Shown here: positions 10,577-21,249 of the stretch, piece by piece
Layout of the letters: the number at the start of each line of letters is the position of its first letter
Position numbering within the stretch: position 1 is the stretch's first letter
From: Diplonema papillatum
Lineage: Eukaryota; Euglenozoa; Diplonemea; Diplonemida; Diplonemidae
Length of the DNA: 64,000 nucleotides
Assembly (NCBI GenBank): GCA_030068145.1
Contig: JAPJBO010000824.1
Coordinates: forward strand, 38,670-102,669
Direction: 5' to 3'
The notes under the pieces: model-generated
Told to the model about the DNA's origin: nothing
What the model saw: the letters and a program-made list of their open reading frames with translations, nothing else
The model's database searches: none
Program-made: the position numbers and the translations under genes

Positions 10577-11700
10577 CTGACCAAAGGTGATGAAAATGAT
10601 AAGGCAAAAGTTTCTTGTTCTTCGCGTGTACAGGGTATAAACCTCTCTGGGGGGGGGGAAAATCTTAGTTTAATGTTTAGGCAGAGCACTGCCTCTCATG
10701 CATGGTTGATGCTAGCATCAAGTCTTCTTCGAGGAAGATGTCGTCTAGGAAAGGGATGCAAAATAGAAAGGGGGGGGGGGGGGGGGGTTCCTGTATTAGC
10801 ACTTTTTCGTTGGCTTCGTTTTCTCTTTCATGTGCAACCGTTGTTCCGGTAATGTTCCCGTCAGTACAGATGTACTATTAAAAAAAAAAAAACAGAAACA
10901 AGAGCTCGTCACTCGCACAACCGCGGCTGTTACAAAACTAAAGATGATGATGATGGGAAGAGAGAGTTGTTTTCGTTGAACGCAGTGCCGTTTTTTTACG
11001 TAAAGCTGGATTCAGGACGCAAGTGAAAACGCCACGGTTTGCGGCGGCGAGCTTCTCGTTTCCTCCAACATTTCATGTTTGGTAAATAAGAAATGACAGG
11101 AATTAGGAATTCTGATCAACCACCAAAAGACGCTGCCTGCGTCTCTTTAGCCTGCACAATACATTGCGCAAAAAGAAGATCGTTTTACCACGAAAGGAAC
11201 TCCTCGGGGGGTGGGGATTGCAAGACGGAATGGTCACCACCGCTAGTCCTGTCTGCACCGTGTTTCGGTCTTCTAAGCCACGGACACATGAGCGAACCCT
11301 CATCAGAGCGAAACCTCAGTATCTGCAGACTGTGAATTTGGGTTGTCATGCGGCTGTTCGTAGCCATCACAGCCAGGACCACTCATGCTACCAGAGCACA
11401 CAGGAAAATCCGAGAAGGCCCCTACGCATCTGAGCAATCAGATACAAAACTCGGGGCGCCGGCCCTGCTTGTGACTGCGACCGGCTAGTGAGGGGCATCT
11501 TGATTTGATGTCTAGGCAGAACCGTGACACGTCGCGGGAGAATCGCCAGGCAGTTCTATGCAGCTCCAAGAGATAGGGATGGTTTGGGTTAGAATGCAAC
11601 CTCAGTGGCGATAATCTGCACCGCCGCCGGCGCGGTTTTCTCTATAGGGATCGACCTGGTAGACCATGGTGGTAGTTGGTAGTGATGGGCCGTGCTTTAC
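10577..11700. other. Intergenic with dispersed repeats, no gene seen
   Basis: It contains a copy of repeat family J at 10658-10770 (also at 49262-49379 and 52703-52799, with the palindrome TGATGCTAGCATCA and the hairpin TCTTCTTCGAGGAAGA). It also contains a G homopolymer at 10771-10787 and a degenerate copy of family H at about 11205-11420. No coding signal is visible. Confidence 0.5.
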
Positions 11701-11747
11701 AGCGGCACGCAATGCCATGCGTTCCCGAGAAAGGGAGCTAACCGTTG

Positions 11748-12048
11748 AAAATACTCGACGTAGCTGCTTTGACTCCGAATGGCAGGGAGGAAATATAGAG
11801 GTAGAGGGGCAAATACAATACAAAGCACAATCTGGTTTGTTCTTCGCTTACACCGCCGTGTGTTGTTTTCTCTCTCAACTTCAGGACTTTGACCTGTTGT
11901 GTTTGTGTACTTTGTCGTGTGGGGGGTAGACCCGCATGTCCTGACGTCCGTCCAACACGTGGTTCGGTAGTTACAGCACTTGGGATCCCTTCGGTTCTTT
12001 GTCTGGCAGCAATGGTCGAGTATTTCCTTCCAAGCTGGCGCTTGTATA
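11748..12048 (+). repeat. Dispersed repeat family B, copy 1
   Basis: A non-coding element of about 300 bp begins AAATACTCGACGTAGCTGC and ends near CAAGCTGGCGCTT. Other copies are at 27868-28158, 34594-35080, 40733-41013 and, rearranged, 32043-32402. The start AAATACTCG and the CGAGTATTT before the end are inverted relative to each other, as in a short inverted-repeat transposon. Confidence 0.75.
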
Positions 12049-12162
12049 AAATTACCCTTCCTTTCCCCCAAAGTGACTTCACTGGGTTGTTCCTCCAACC
12101 CCTTGGTGAGACCTTTTCTTCCATCTCGCAAGTTACCATGTATTCGGTTGATTCATGAATGC

Positions 12163-14204
12163 CTACTGGACGACTCTTCCCTTCCTGCATGCGTGCTGCG
12201 TGAGCGAACGATCCCCGCAGCAAAAAATCCGCATACCAACAGATCTGACGATGTTGTGCAGCCGCTCTCCCTGCTGTTCGCGGATGGTGAGGAGCAACTT
12301 CCGCTCCTCCAACTGCGAACGCAGGGCGGCGTGCGTCGACAGCGACGCCGCGCACTGCTTGCGCAGGTGCTCCTGCCGGGTGGTTTGGTCGGAGTGCTTG
12401 ATGTCGGCCATCTTCCGCCTCACGGTCGCCGGGTCACTTAAAGCGGCCAGATCCAGCTTCGCCGCACGCAACTCGCGTTTCAACGCGAGAACGACAGCAT
12501 TCGTCCGCTTTTGCTCTTCACGCAGGCGGTCGACTTCATCCCGGTGCATATCTCGCTCGGCCACAACCCCCAGGGCCGCCCGTGACATTCTGTTGACGGC
12601 TTTCAATCCAACCGCGATGTCCAACTTCGCCCTCACGTTCACCCTGCTCGCTGGATCAAACCCACGCAAGGTGTCCTCTCGGACCACCCTGTTCAGGCAA
12701 GCACAGAGGAGGTTGACCTCCCCGTCGACGGCGTCGTCGCCCGTTTTTGCGGCTTGCCCGGTCGCTTTAAACCGGGCGGCCGCCGCTGCCGGCGGGCTGC
12801 CGCCGATCGCTTCGGGGGTGGGTTCGGACGCGGAGAACGCGCGGGACCCCGTTGCCAGCGGGGCGGCGCTGTGCGGGCGGTGCGAGGCGGGGTCCCTGCC
12901 GGCCTTCCGCAGCAGGCCTTCGGAAAGGCGGGCCCGGGCGCTGCCCGTTCTCGCGACGGGGACAAGCCTCGGCATCACCCGTGCTCCATGGCATCGCGAA
13001 GGGGCTGCAGGTCTGCCGACCAAGGGGTCTTCTCCCCAGACTGCAAACTGCTGACGAGCTCAGATACGGTGACCTGCATCGCTCCCCCCCCCGAAAACTC
13101 CCAGAACCCCGTCCAGGCTTTGGCTGTCTTCTTTTCAGGGGTCACTTTTTCCCCCCCTCTGAATGTAGTTTTGGTGGTAGACTCGGATAACATGTGAAAC
13201 CTCATAACAAGTCGACCGTGTGCCTGCTGGCAAGTAGCCCTATTCCTGACTGTTTCCTCTCAGAGTCCATCTGACATCATGAACACGTGTTTCTCGACCT
13301 GAAAGTTCTTAGTATTTATCGGCGTGTATTTTAAACCCACCCCTGTTTTGCAGCCTGCCTGGCGGCTTTGAACCGGGCTGCCGCCGATCGCTTCGGAAGT
13401 CGAGGTGGACGCGGAGAACGCGCGGGCCCCGTTGCCAGCGGGGCGGCGCTGTGCGGGCGGTGCGAGGCGGGTCCCTGCCGGCCTTTCGCAGCAGGCCTTC
13501 GGAAAGGCGGGCCCGGGCGCTGCCCATTCTCGCGACGGGGACAAGCCTCGGCATCACCCGTGCTCCATGGCATCGCGAAGGGGCTGCAGGTCTGCCGACC
13601 AAGGGGTCTTCTCCCCAGACTGCAAACTGCTGACGAGCTCAGACACGGTGACCTGCATCGCTCCCCCCCCCGACAACTCCCGGAACCCCGTCCAGGCGTT
13701 GGCTGTCTTGTTTCGAGATATTCTTCCCCCCCTCTAACAAAGTTCGGCGGTAGACTCGAATCACATGTGAAACATCATTACAAGTGGACCGTGCACCCTC
13801 CCTTGGCATGAGTTTTTGTTTGCAGGAGATGACCCGCGGCATCGTCAGTGAAGGGCCAAGTGTCGGCGTCTTCGGACAACGTCCTTGCTCCCATTGGCCT
13901 GACGGAGATAAACGCTAACATGGTCACGTCGGACACAGCGATCTTCTCTAACACGTGTGCGAGGCTTAAAGTGTCAAACTCACAAGCCGCGTCGAAAGGG
14001 AGATGTGCCCATCCTTGAGGGCGCAGCACAGCCCGATCCTGATTTACTGGGAGGGGACTTGAGGCCAAGTACACTTGTTGGGACCCGAAGGATCGTGAAC
14101 TAAGCCTGGATAGGACAAAGCCGGGGGCCTCCTCTGCAAAGGTCCGTTGCGGTCGTGCAAATCGCTCATCAAAGCTGGGTGTAGGGAAGAACAACTCCGG
14201 CGCA
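12163..14204 (-). CDS. Coiled-coil protein, unrecognised (5' end not found)
   Basis: Two exons are supported by matching phase. The upstream exon 13834-14204 starts after a TTCGCAG acceptor and ends in phase 1 at a GTCATC donor. The downstream exon begins at 13040 after TTTGCAG. It either ends at a GTATGC donor at 12237 or reads on to a stop at 12163. The first exon encodes an uncharacterised segment (for example FDTLSLAHVLEKIAVSDVT). The second has a Pro/Ala linker and then a strongly helical charged region (RDEVDRLREEQKRTNAVV, LEERKLLLTIREQQGERL) typical of a coiled coil. An in-frame ATG, if any, lies upstream of 14204 and was not located. An internal ATG is present at the MPRLVPVART segment. 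A structural or flagellar role is possible. A damaged copy of the second exon lies in the intron. Confidence 0.5.
13350..13740 (-). pseudogene. Damaged copy of the coiled-coil gene exon
   Basis: It repeats about 12760-13140, including the GTTTGCAG acceptor and the segment encoding VPVAR(M/T)GSARARLSEGLL. A 1-bp deletion near 13470 and a shortened Ala-rich segment break the frame. It lies in the intron between 13834 and 13040, so it is the first acceptor a splicing complex would meet. Confidence 0.75.
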
Positions 14205-15980
14205 CTGCGAACACGGCAGGGTAGGCTCGAGTTCTAATCAACGTCGCTTTTCTCCTGTCGGACGCGGAATATCAAAAGGTGAGGCGTTGAAAGGACACGG
14301 GTGATAAATAACATGTGAACGCTGATTCTGACTGACTGTGCCCGGCGCCCCCGCTGATTGGCGAGACGATGCGGGTGTGCACGGAAACAACGAAGCTAGG
14401 AACAACTGGTGGTTTGCGCAACAGGTACACGAAGTTGCAATGGAAAGTAGAGGCGAAAAGCAGAATTTTGCATCGTTTGATACCAAAAGAACATACGATG
14501 ACACGCGTTGGACGCCTCTCGCACAGGAAGGCACCACATAAAAACGGGTCCACAAAGGGGTAGAGTCGTCAGCAGTGATTCGCGCCACTTCCCCGTGCGA
14601 GCGAGTCTCGGAACAGGACTCAAAACTGTGACCCAGGTGGCTACTGCCGACCAAGACGGGCGGGGGCTTGCACCAGGAGTATGGAAGCCAGCTAGTCAGG
14701 CCAAGCTCATTGCACAGAAAAAGCTTGCCACATCTTCGGCTGAGATGTGCCGCCTGTGTAACGACGTTCAGCTGCTGCACGGGGCCCTGAACTTAAACAC
14801 ACCCACGCTCTCACTAAGTGGAGCGCCACGTTCAACCAGGTCATGGACACGCACGCACACACGAGTCTTCAGCATTGAGATCTTTGAATACATAACCCAA
14901 TGGAAGCACGAAGTCAGGCAGGAGAGACGGACTGCGCAGAATGAGCGCAAGACGAGCACCAAGAGACAGACCGGGACATTGGGACCGTGCAAAGTTGAAG
15001 AAGGAGTCCAGAAGCGAAGCAACAACACCAACGGGGCAACCCGAGGACAGCAAGGCAGACCTCCAAGGGCAGGGGGTACCTACGGCGGTGACGTAAGGAA
15101 GCTATTCCGAGTGTCGATGAAGACGGGGTCACACACTGCCGGACGCTAGCGGCTGTCAAAAGCATGCGTGACACAGCCGTGTGTTAGGTGAGATGGGTAG
15201 CATCGGCTCACTCTGTCAAAGGACCGTACTACATACGAGGGAGTGGCGGACGTCAGAGCGCATGCGTTTCCGCCGGCCACCGGACGCAGGATGCAGGCGC
15301 ACGCTGCGACGTACATTGCTGGATTCGCTCGTTGCGGCAAGAACTGGGGTCCAAAAATTTGGGTCCAAGGATTCTTGGGCCCCCTAGCCACCGTGGTTTC
15401 AAGCGCTGAGCGGCGCAGTAACGAGTTGCCGTCCGAGCCCCCAGGCGATGCGCGCAAGCGCGCGGCGACGATGGAGTGACCCCGAACTCCCTCAAGAACG
15501 GCCTGCCAAAGGAAGGAGCGAGGACGGTGCGCAAAACTAAGCCCTGCCGCCGGCTTGGGGCCCGGAAGACAAGGAGAAGAAATGCGTAGTTTTGTTTTGT
15601 GCGTGAAAGCTTTGCCTGTGCAGACGAGCGGGACTGACCTGCATTTCGGTACGTACTACTACCGTGTAGTAGCCAATTTGAGAACCGACAATGCGTTGTT
15701 AAACAGGGGGAAACGGTGCACGTGCTGAAAGGCACCCGCAGTGCTGCACGAAGGCTGCCGCGGTGTTGCTAGCAGAGGTGCGCCTCTTGGTGGCTTAGAC
15801 GTCGTGGAAAACGCAGTTGCTCTTCAGCAATGATAAGCTACCAAGAGGTTGCACACCTATGGCAATTGCTGGAGGGCAGCAATCTGTAGTGGGGGCACGA
15901 CGGCCAAGCCACCAAGAAGATCACACCAATTGACATTGCTCAACGGCATCTGCATGCGACGGGGCGCATCGGTCGAACCC
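14205..15980. other. Intergenic, one dispersed repeat, no gene seen
   Basis: The stretch 14895-15232 is an inverted copy of repeat family C, whose other copies are at 37978-38300 and 41650-41995. Short palindromic text occurs at 15350-15390 (GGGTCC and CTTGGGCCCC motifs). No open frame has recognisable coding content. Confidence 0.5.
14895..15232 (-). repeat. Dispersed repeat family C, copy 1
   Basis: A block of about 340 bp is shared, inverted, with 37978-38300 and 41650-41995. It contains the palindromic GACGCTAGCGTC-like core and the text TGACAGAGTGAGCC near one end. It has no ORF and is non-autonomous. Confidence 0.75.
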
Positions 15981-16882
15981 CTATACGATGGCCTCCATCT
16001 CCTTTTCCGCCTGCTCCACCACGTCGTCCTGCGGTGGCACTGGCAGGTCAACGTCATCGTCTGAGTCTAGCTCTACTACACCGGACTCTTCCCCTGCCGG
16101 GCCGGGGGGCAGCTTGTGTCGCTCCCGTCGCTCTGCCTTCGCAGCCTCCGCAACCTTCTGTTTGTGCAGCATCTTCTCGTCGGCCGTGGGCCCCGTCATC
16201 ACGTGGATCTCCTGCACCTCGTCGAGGGATTGCAGCACCGTTTGGAGGGTGGCCCTCGCCTCGCTGTGCTCGGCGATCGCTTCCATCGACCGCGCGAGCT
16301 TCGCCTTCGCGCCTACGCCGTCGAGGAACGCGACGCCGAGCTTCGAGAGCGACAGGCAGCGCACCGCGGACGCGGCGACGTTGAGGATGTCTTCAACCCG
16401 CTCTAAAGGCTTCCGTGGGCGTTCGTTGGTGACGGCCTGCGTCGCAGGGTCGATCTCATCGTCCTCCAAGTCTCCGATCACGCGCAGGAGCAGCGCCGTG
16501 CCGGCACCGGCGGCGACAAGCTGCTCGTGGGTCTCGGGGTCGTGCAAAATGTTCTTCAGGATGCACGTCACCGCATACCGCAGCTGCACGTCGCCGCTGC
16601 TCAAGAGCTCGACGAACTTCTCGAGCCCGACGGTGTCCTCGATCAGAAGCCGCCGCCCGGCTTTGCACTGCGCACAGTTTCCTGTTGCGGTTCGTGGGTT
16701 TGGTCACTCACCCGGGTTTGAATAACGAGCGGGAGCTTCCGGGTGTCTGGCGAGAAGTGCCAATTAGAAGGAAGTCAGGAGAGGTCTTGGTAACTGAGGC
16801 TGGAGAAAAAAGAATACTCTCCTCCTCGCCCGGTTCGCTCGGCACTCACTGCTCTCGTCCTTACTGCGCTGCGCGATGCAAT

Positions 16883-16941
<59 letters not shown>

Positions 16942-18106
16942 CGAGTTAAAGGGCAGGGACCATCTCTCCGGGGAGTTTCCGGTCTCCTCCCTTCTCTTCG
17001 TGCTGCTACGGCGGGCGTTAGTCGCTCCGGAGGCGCGCTGCAGGTTGCGGCTCTGCGACAGTGAGTAGCGGCGCGACTGAGTTGGCGCTGCAGCGGGCGC
17101 TCTGGCCGGCGGGTGGGCTCGTCTCGCGGGGGGATCGCCGCCTTGTACTCTTCTTTCTTTAGATTGATGCGTAACAAACGTAGAAAGGCCATGCAAAGAT
17201 TCTCGTGTGTATGCCACGAACTTCTTCGCGATGCCTCAGGACACTGGACTTGAAGAAAACGAGCAAGGGTGGGTGGGCAAGCGAGGGGTGAGGATACCGT
17301 GCTTTTCTCGGGTTGGCGACGGGGTAATAATTTGTGCAAGCGTGTTAGTTCTCGTCGGAATAGTACTAATCAACGATGACCTTCGATCGAAGACGACTAA
17401 GAAATTTGGCCGCACGACGGCCTGTTGGCGAATCTACGTTTTCGAAAAGAAGTGCGTAGTTTTGTTTTATTCTTTTACTTGTTTGTTGTCGACAACATAT
17501 TGTGGTGAAGATACGGGGGAGGGACTCCCCTCGGAGAGATCGCATACCGAGAACGGAGCCGACCCATTTGCTGCGATCCCGGCCGCCGCCCGCGAGGTCT
17601 TCGTCAGACGGGGCCACAATGAGCTTCGACTTGTCGATGTGGTCATCGACAAACCGGCGGACGAGCTGCGAAAGGTAGTAGCCTTCGAGGGTTCCCTCGG
17701 TCGTTTGCAACAGGGCGTCGACGGCGTCGACGGAGACGGAGGTCAGGTTGGCCAGCAGCATGAGGCTCAGCTCCTGCAGAGCAGGGGGCATCGCGCCCTT
17801 TTCCAGCAAAAGCATCGTCCTCGGCATCACGCGCGCCTCGAGCATGGCCCGAGAGCACGCGCCCTTGTCGGACAAGTTGATGAGCAAAGCGAGCACGTTG
17901 CCCAGGTACCCTTGCACCGCCTTCCCCGGCCGGAGCATCTCCGTGATCGCCTTCACGTCCTCGGCGCCGTTCTCGATGAACCAGTCGAGCACCTCGGCGC
18001 TCTGCAAGCACTGCGCCAGGACCCCCAACACCTCCTTCCGCACGTCCGGGCGCTCATTGGGCAGCAGCTGCAAGATCTCCTTGAAGTCCGAAAGCGAGAC
18101 CGCCAT
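15981..18106 (-). CDS. HGH1: HGH1 homologue (eEF2-folding chaperone cofactor)
   Basis: Two exons give a 412-aa protein. Exon 1 is 17548-18106 (ATG at 18106; the preceding GTG at 18115 is not a credible start). It ends in phase 1 at CTCG|GTATGC. Exon 2 is 15981-16660 after a GCAAAG acceptor; the phases match (559 and 680 nt). The protein is an armadillo/HEAT-like helical repeat: LLPNERPDVRKEVLGVLAQC, LALLINLSDKGACSRAML, LSLMLLANLTSVSVDA, then GRRLLIEDTVGLEKFVELL. The order matches the HGH1/FAM203 (BRP16) family, including the conserved segment after the central GR. The C-terminus is acidic (VELDSDDDVDLPVP). Family knowledge: yeast Hgh1 works with TRiC and Hsp90 in folding elongation factor 2 in the cytosol. 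The intron holds a GA microsatellite. Two truncated copies of promoter plus exon 1 lie upstream. Confidence 0.85.
16884..16935. repeat. (GA)n microsatellite in HGH1 intron
   Basis: About 26 GA dinucleotides lie within the intron that splits HGH1. A similar GA-rich tract lies at 34476-34594. Confidence 0.95.
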
Positions 18107-18162
18107 TCTCCACACCCAACGCTATGCTTTTCGTGTTCCCCCTCTGCGTTTCTTAGCATTAA

Positions 18163-18275
18163 TTAGAGTGAAGGTGCGCTTGAAACCCGGGGCTTTAAAG
18201 TCTCCGGGACCTTTGTCCAATGGGACATATCCTTTGTGCACTGAGTGTCATAAAGAGTGGTGGTTCCACCGTTAT
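18163..18275 (+). repeat. Family F element just upstream of HGH1
   Basis: It begins with AGAGTGAAGGTGCGCTTGAAA and continues through a CTCCGGGACC motif to AGAGTGGTGGTT. It starts about 60 bp upstream of the HGH1 ATG. The same family is found at about 18658, 19430, 19620, 26510, 26628, 26787, 30790, 36030, 55893 and 56384. In CFAP70 it also sits directly upstream of the start codon. Confidence 0.7.
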
Positions 18276-18391
18276 TGTGGCTTAAATTTCTCTCAACTCC
18301 CTCTGACAGAAAAGGCAGTTACCGTGATGCCTCTTCGAGACAGAAAAGGCAGTTGCCGTGGTGTCTCACTCGATGCTAGCTGCGCTTTCGA

Positions 18392-18610
18392 CGCGCCTCG
18401 AGCATGGCCCGAGAGCACGCGCCCTTGTCGGACAAGTTGATGAGCAAAGCGAGCACGTTGCCCAGGTACCCTTGCACCGCCTTCCCCGGCCGGAGCATCT
18501 CCGTGATCGCCTTCACGTCCTCGGCGCCGTTCTCGTTGAACCAGTCGAGCACCTCGGCGCAGCTGCAAGTTCTCCTTGAAGTCCGAAAGCGAGACCGCCA
18601 TTCTCCACAC
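18392..18610 (-). pseudogene. Truncated copy A of HGH1 promoter and exon 1
   Basis: It matches 17832-18115 but has an internal deletion that removes the codons for LLPNERPDVRKEVLG and following residues. The start-codon region and the upstream family F element are kept. Its exon portion stops at the GCGCCTCGAGCATGG boundary, followed by TCGAAAGCGCAGCTAGC. Confidence 0.85.
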
Positions 18611-18789
18611 CCAACGCTATGATTTTCGTGTTCCCCCTCCGCGTTTTTTTAGCTTTTATTAGAGTGAAGGTGCGCTTGAAACTCCGGGGCTTTGAAGTCT
18701 CCGGGACCTTCGTCAACATATCCTTTGTACACTGAGTGTCATTAAGAGTGGTGGGTTCACCGTTATTGTGGCTTAAATTTCTCTCAACT

Positions 18790-18950
18790 CCCTCTGACAG
18801 AAAAGGCAGTTGCCGTGATGCCTCTCTGTGACAGAAAGGGCAGTTGCCGTGATGTCTCTCTGTGACAGAAAAGGCAGTTGCCGTGATCTCTCTCTGACAG
18901 AAAAGGCAGTTGCCGTGATGTCTAGAAAAGGCAGTTGCCGTGGTGTCGCA
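18790..18950. repeat. Short satellite GAAAAGGCAGTTGCCGTGAT
   Basis: Five imperfect copies of a ~28-32-bp unit with the core AAAAGGCAGTTGCCGTGATG lie between the two HGH1 copies. Two more are at 18303-18362. The array abuts the truncation point of each exon copy. Confidence 0.85.
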
Positions 18951-18980
18951 CTAGTGTTCGACGCTAGCTGCGCTTTCGAC

Positions 18981-19285
18981 GCGCCTCGAGCATGGCCCGA
19001 GAGCACGCGCCCTTGTCGGACAAGTTGATGAGCAAAGCGAGCACGTTGCCCAGGTACCCTTGCACCGCCTTCCCCGGCCGGAGCATCTCCGCGATCGCCT
19101 TCACGTCCTCGGCGCCGTTAGGTGACCTCGGCGCTCTGCAAGCTCTGCGCCAGGACCCCCAACACCTCCTTCCGCACGTCCGGGCGCTCATTGGGCAGCA
19201 GCTGCAATATCTCCTTCAAGTCCGAAAGCGAGACATTCTCCACCCAACGCTATGCTTTTCGTGTTCCCCCTCTATCTGCGTTTTT
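18981..19285 (-). pseudogene. Truncated copy B of HGH1 promoter and exon 1
   Basis: This is the second upstream copy. It retains the LLPNERPDVRKEVLG segment that copy A lost but has a small deletion that removes the codons for VLDWFIE. It also has a 5-bp loss in the start region, so the ATG of MAVSLS is gone. It is truncated at the same 3' boundary as copy A. Confidence 0.85.
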
Positions 19286-19289
19286 TTAG

Positions 19290-20300
19290 CGTTTATTGTG
19301 GTTTAAAGGGTTCGGCGGTTTAGGGTCTCGGTTGACCATTGAGGCTGGGAGTCGGGTAGTGAAAATGATGTAGACATTATTCCCGGCGGCGATGCTTTAC
19401 TCCCCGGCTGCCACAGTAGGGTCCATATTTTAGAGTGAAAGTTCGCTTGAAACTCCGGGGTTTTAAAGTCTCCGGGTGACCTTCGTCGTTAAGGGGAGAT
19501 ATCCTTTGTGCTCTGAGTGTCGTAAGAGTGGTGGTTACACGAGGTAAGAGGATCGGTGGGTACCTTGGTTGTTGGTCATTGGTGGTTTGGATTTTGCGGG
19601 AAGTAAAATGGCTATTTATCAGAGTTTTATAGTTCGCTTGAGAATCCGGGATTTTAGAGTCTGCGGGTGACCTTTCGTCGAATGGGTTCTTTAAAGCTAA
19701 TGCGTGCTGGGTGGGTTTGGGGGGGCATGAATTATTACCGAAATTCCCGCAAAATCAATCTTTTCTCGAGACTCGCCTGAGGACTTTGCGCTGGAAGCAT
19801 CGGGCTTCGCTTGACGCCACGCACAGTCGGCTCCTACCCGTCGTCTGCTGCACCAGTGCGCGTTCACCTTTCCTGAGCTAATTCACCTACCCCCCTTGAA
19901 AGCGATCCGAGCTCGATTACGCGGTGCCGTGTAACTCACGCCACGGATGCCTGCAGCACGACATGCCGACGTGCGAAGACTGCAGGGGGGCTACCGGACC
20001 TGCGGAGTCGGCGGCCAGGACAGTGCAAGCGGGGGCATCACCACCGCCGGGCGCTACAGCAACAATCCGAGCACGACCCGCAGAAGGGACGGAAGCGCGG
20101 GCCTTCGCCCCCCCGGGGACGCAAGCTGCGAGCGCCGAGCCGACTCCACCATCCACCCACCGTATATACCTCCTAGAGCCCCTTAAGGTGCTACGTAGCT
20201 GGTGTGGAATTCTACGGGGCCTGCTACCTCGTCCTCAGGAGCTGATGTGGGTGGATACCACGACCTGAGGTGGATGTGTATCCATCCCGAGCATGGTATT
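19290..20300. other. Repeat-rich intergenic stretch
   Basis: It contains a family G element (GCGTTTATTGTGG and GGTTGACCATTGAGGC) at 19289-19360 and family F elements at 19430-19560 and 19620-19690. A fragment at about 20040-20130 resembles the gag-like ORF at 20712. No intact gene was seen. Confidence 0.5.
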
Positions 20301-20306
20301 GGTGGT

Positions 20307-20570
20307 GGTATACACACATACGTAGTATGGTGGTATACACACATACGTAGTATGGTGGTATACACACATACGTAGTATGGTGGTATACACACATACGTAG
20401 TATGGTGGTATACACACATACGTAGTATGGTGGTATACACACATACGTAGTATGGTGGTATACACACATACGTAGTATGGTGGTATACACACATACGTAG
20501 TATGGTGGTATACACACATACGTAGTATGGTGGTATACACACATACGTAGTATGGTGGTATACATACCAC
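20307..20570. repeat. 25-bp minisatellite (about 10 units)
   Basis: The unit contains GGTGGTATACACACATACG followed by TAGTAT. It is repeated about ten times with almost no variation. Such homogeneity suggests recent expansion. There are no unique spacers, so it is not a CRISPR array. Confidence 0.95.
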
Positions 20571-20711
20571 CCGAGGCACCGTAAAGGAATGCCGGCACCA
20601 ACACCGCCATTGAAAACGCCGCAGAAGGCGACAACACCAGGACAACGAAGCGGCGACGGATGGACTCGCCATCATCGAAGATAGAGACGTGCCCTCCGAG
20701 GCGGGGCAGAG

Positions 20712-21230
20712 GTGCAAATAAGCTACCAGCGACGAAGAAAGGTGGCACGAAACGTCCGCCCGAGACCGACGAGCCAGAAGGTAACAAGCGCCGGAAACAT
20801 GACACAGTGCGCTCTAAGAGGTAGTCACGAAAGAGAGAAGATGCTGATTGTCACCACAGGTTCTTTGCATTCTAACCCAAAGATTACGCGGAACCCGAGC
20901 ACGACCAGCAGAAGAGACGAAAGCGCGGGCTTCACCCCCGGAGACGCCCTAAGCGACACCGAAACCGAGACGCAAGCTGCGAGCGCCGGTGAAGAAGCAG
21001 CTGACGCCCCCACAAAGGAAGCGATGCCGGCGCCAACACCGCCATTGAAAACGCCGCAGAAGGCGACAACACCAGGACGGCCGCTGGCAACGAAGCGGCG
21101 GCGGAAAGACTCGCCATCATCGAAGATAGAGACATGCATTCCGAGGCGGGCAGAGGTGCAAGATGAGGTACCAGCGACGAAGAGAGGTGGCACGAAACGA
21201 CCGCCCCGAGACCGACGAGCCAGAAGGTAA
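20712..21230 (+). CDS. Gag-like or disordered basic ORF of a mobile element (doubtful)
   Basis: A 172-aa frame, Pro/Ala/Lys-rich, with APTPPLKTPQKATTPGRPLA and a very basic C-terminus (KRPPRDRRARR). A tandem duplication covers 20585-20840 and 21030-21290 at high identity, so the ORF spans the end of one copy and the second copy. No zinc knuckle or enzymatic domain is seen. It could be the tail of a gag-like polypeptide or a chance frame. Confidence 0.3.
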   Translation: MQISYQRRRKVARNVRPRPTSQKVTSAGNMTQCALRGSHEREKMLIVTTGSLHSNPKITRNPSTTSRRDESAGFTPGDALSDTETETQAASAGEEAADAPTKEAMPAPTPPLKTPQKATTPGRPLATKRRRKDSPSSKIETCIPRRAEVQDEVPATKRGGTKRPPRDRRARR

Positions 21231-21249
21231 CAAACGCCGGAAACATGAC

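Noticed and set aside
8750-10852. 700-aa plus-strand open frame
   Set aside because: It is the antisense of the F5/8-C gene. It shows no domain and is Arg/Ala/Gly-rich as expected from complementary GC-rich codons.
12975-13205. Start codon MQVTVSELVSSLQSGEK as the N-terminus of the coiled-coil gene
   Set aside because: The frame stops after about 34 codons and is offset from the long coiled-coil frame. Splicing to the nearby acceptor at 13040 with matching phase explains the data better, though a small upstream ORF is not excluded.
20307-20570. Possible CRISPR or telomeric repeat (25-bp units)
   Set aside because: There are no spacers and no telomere-like motif; it is a plain minisatellite.
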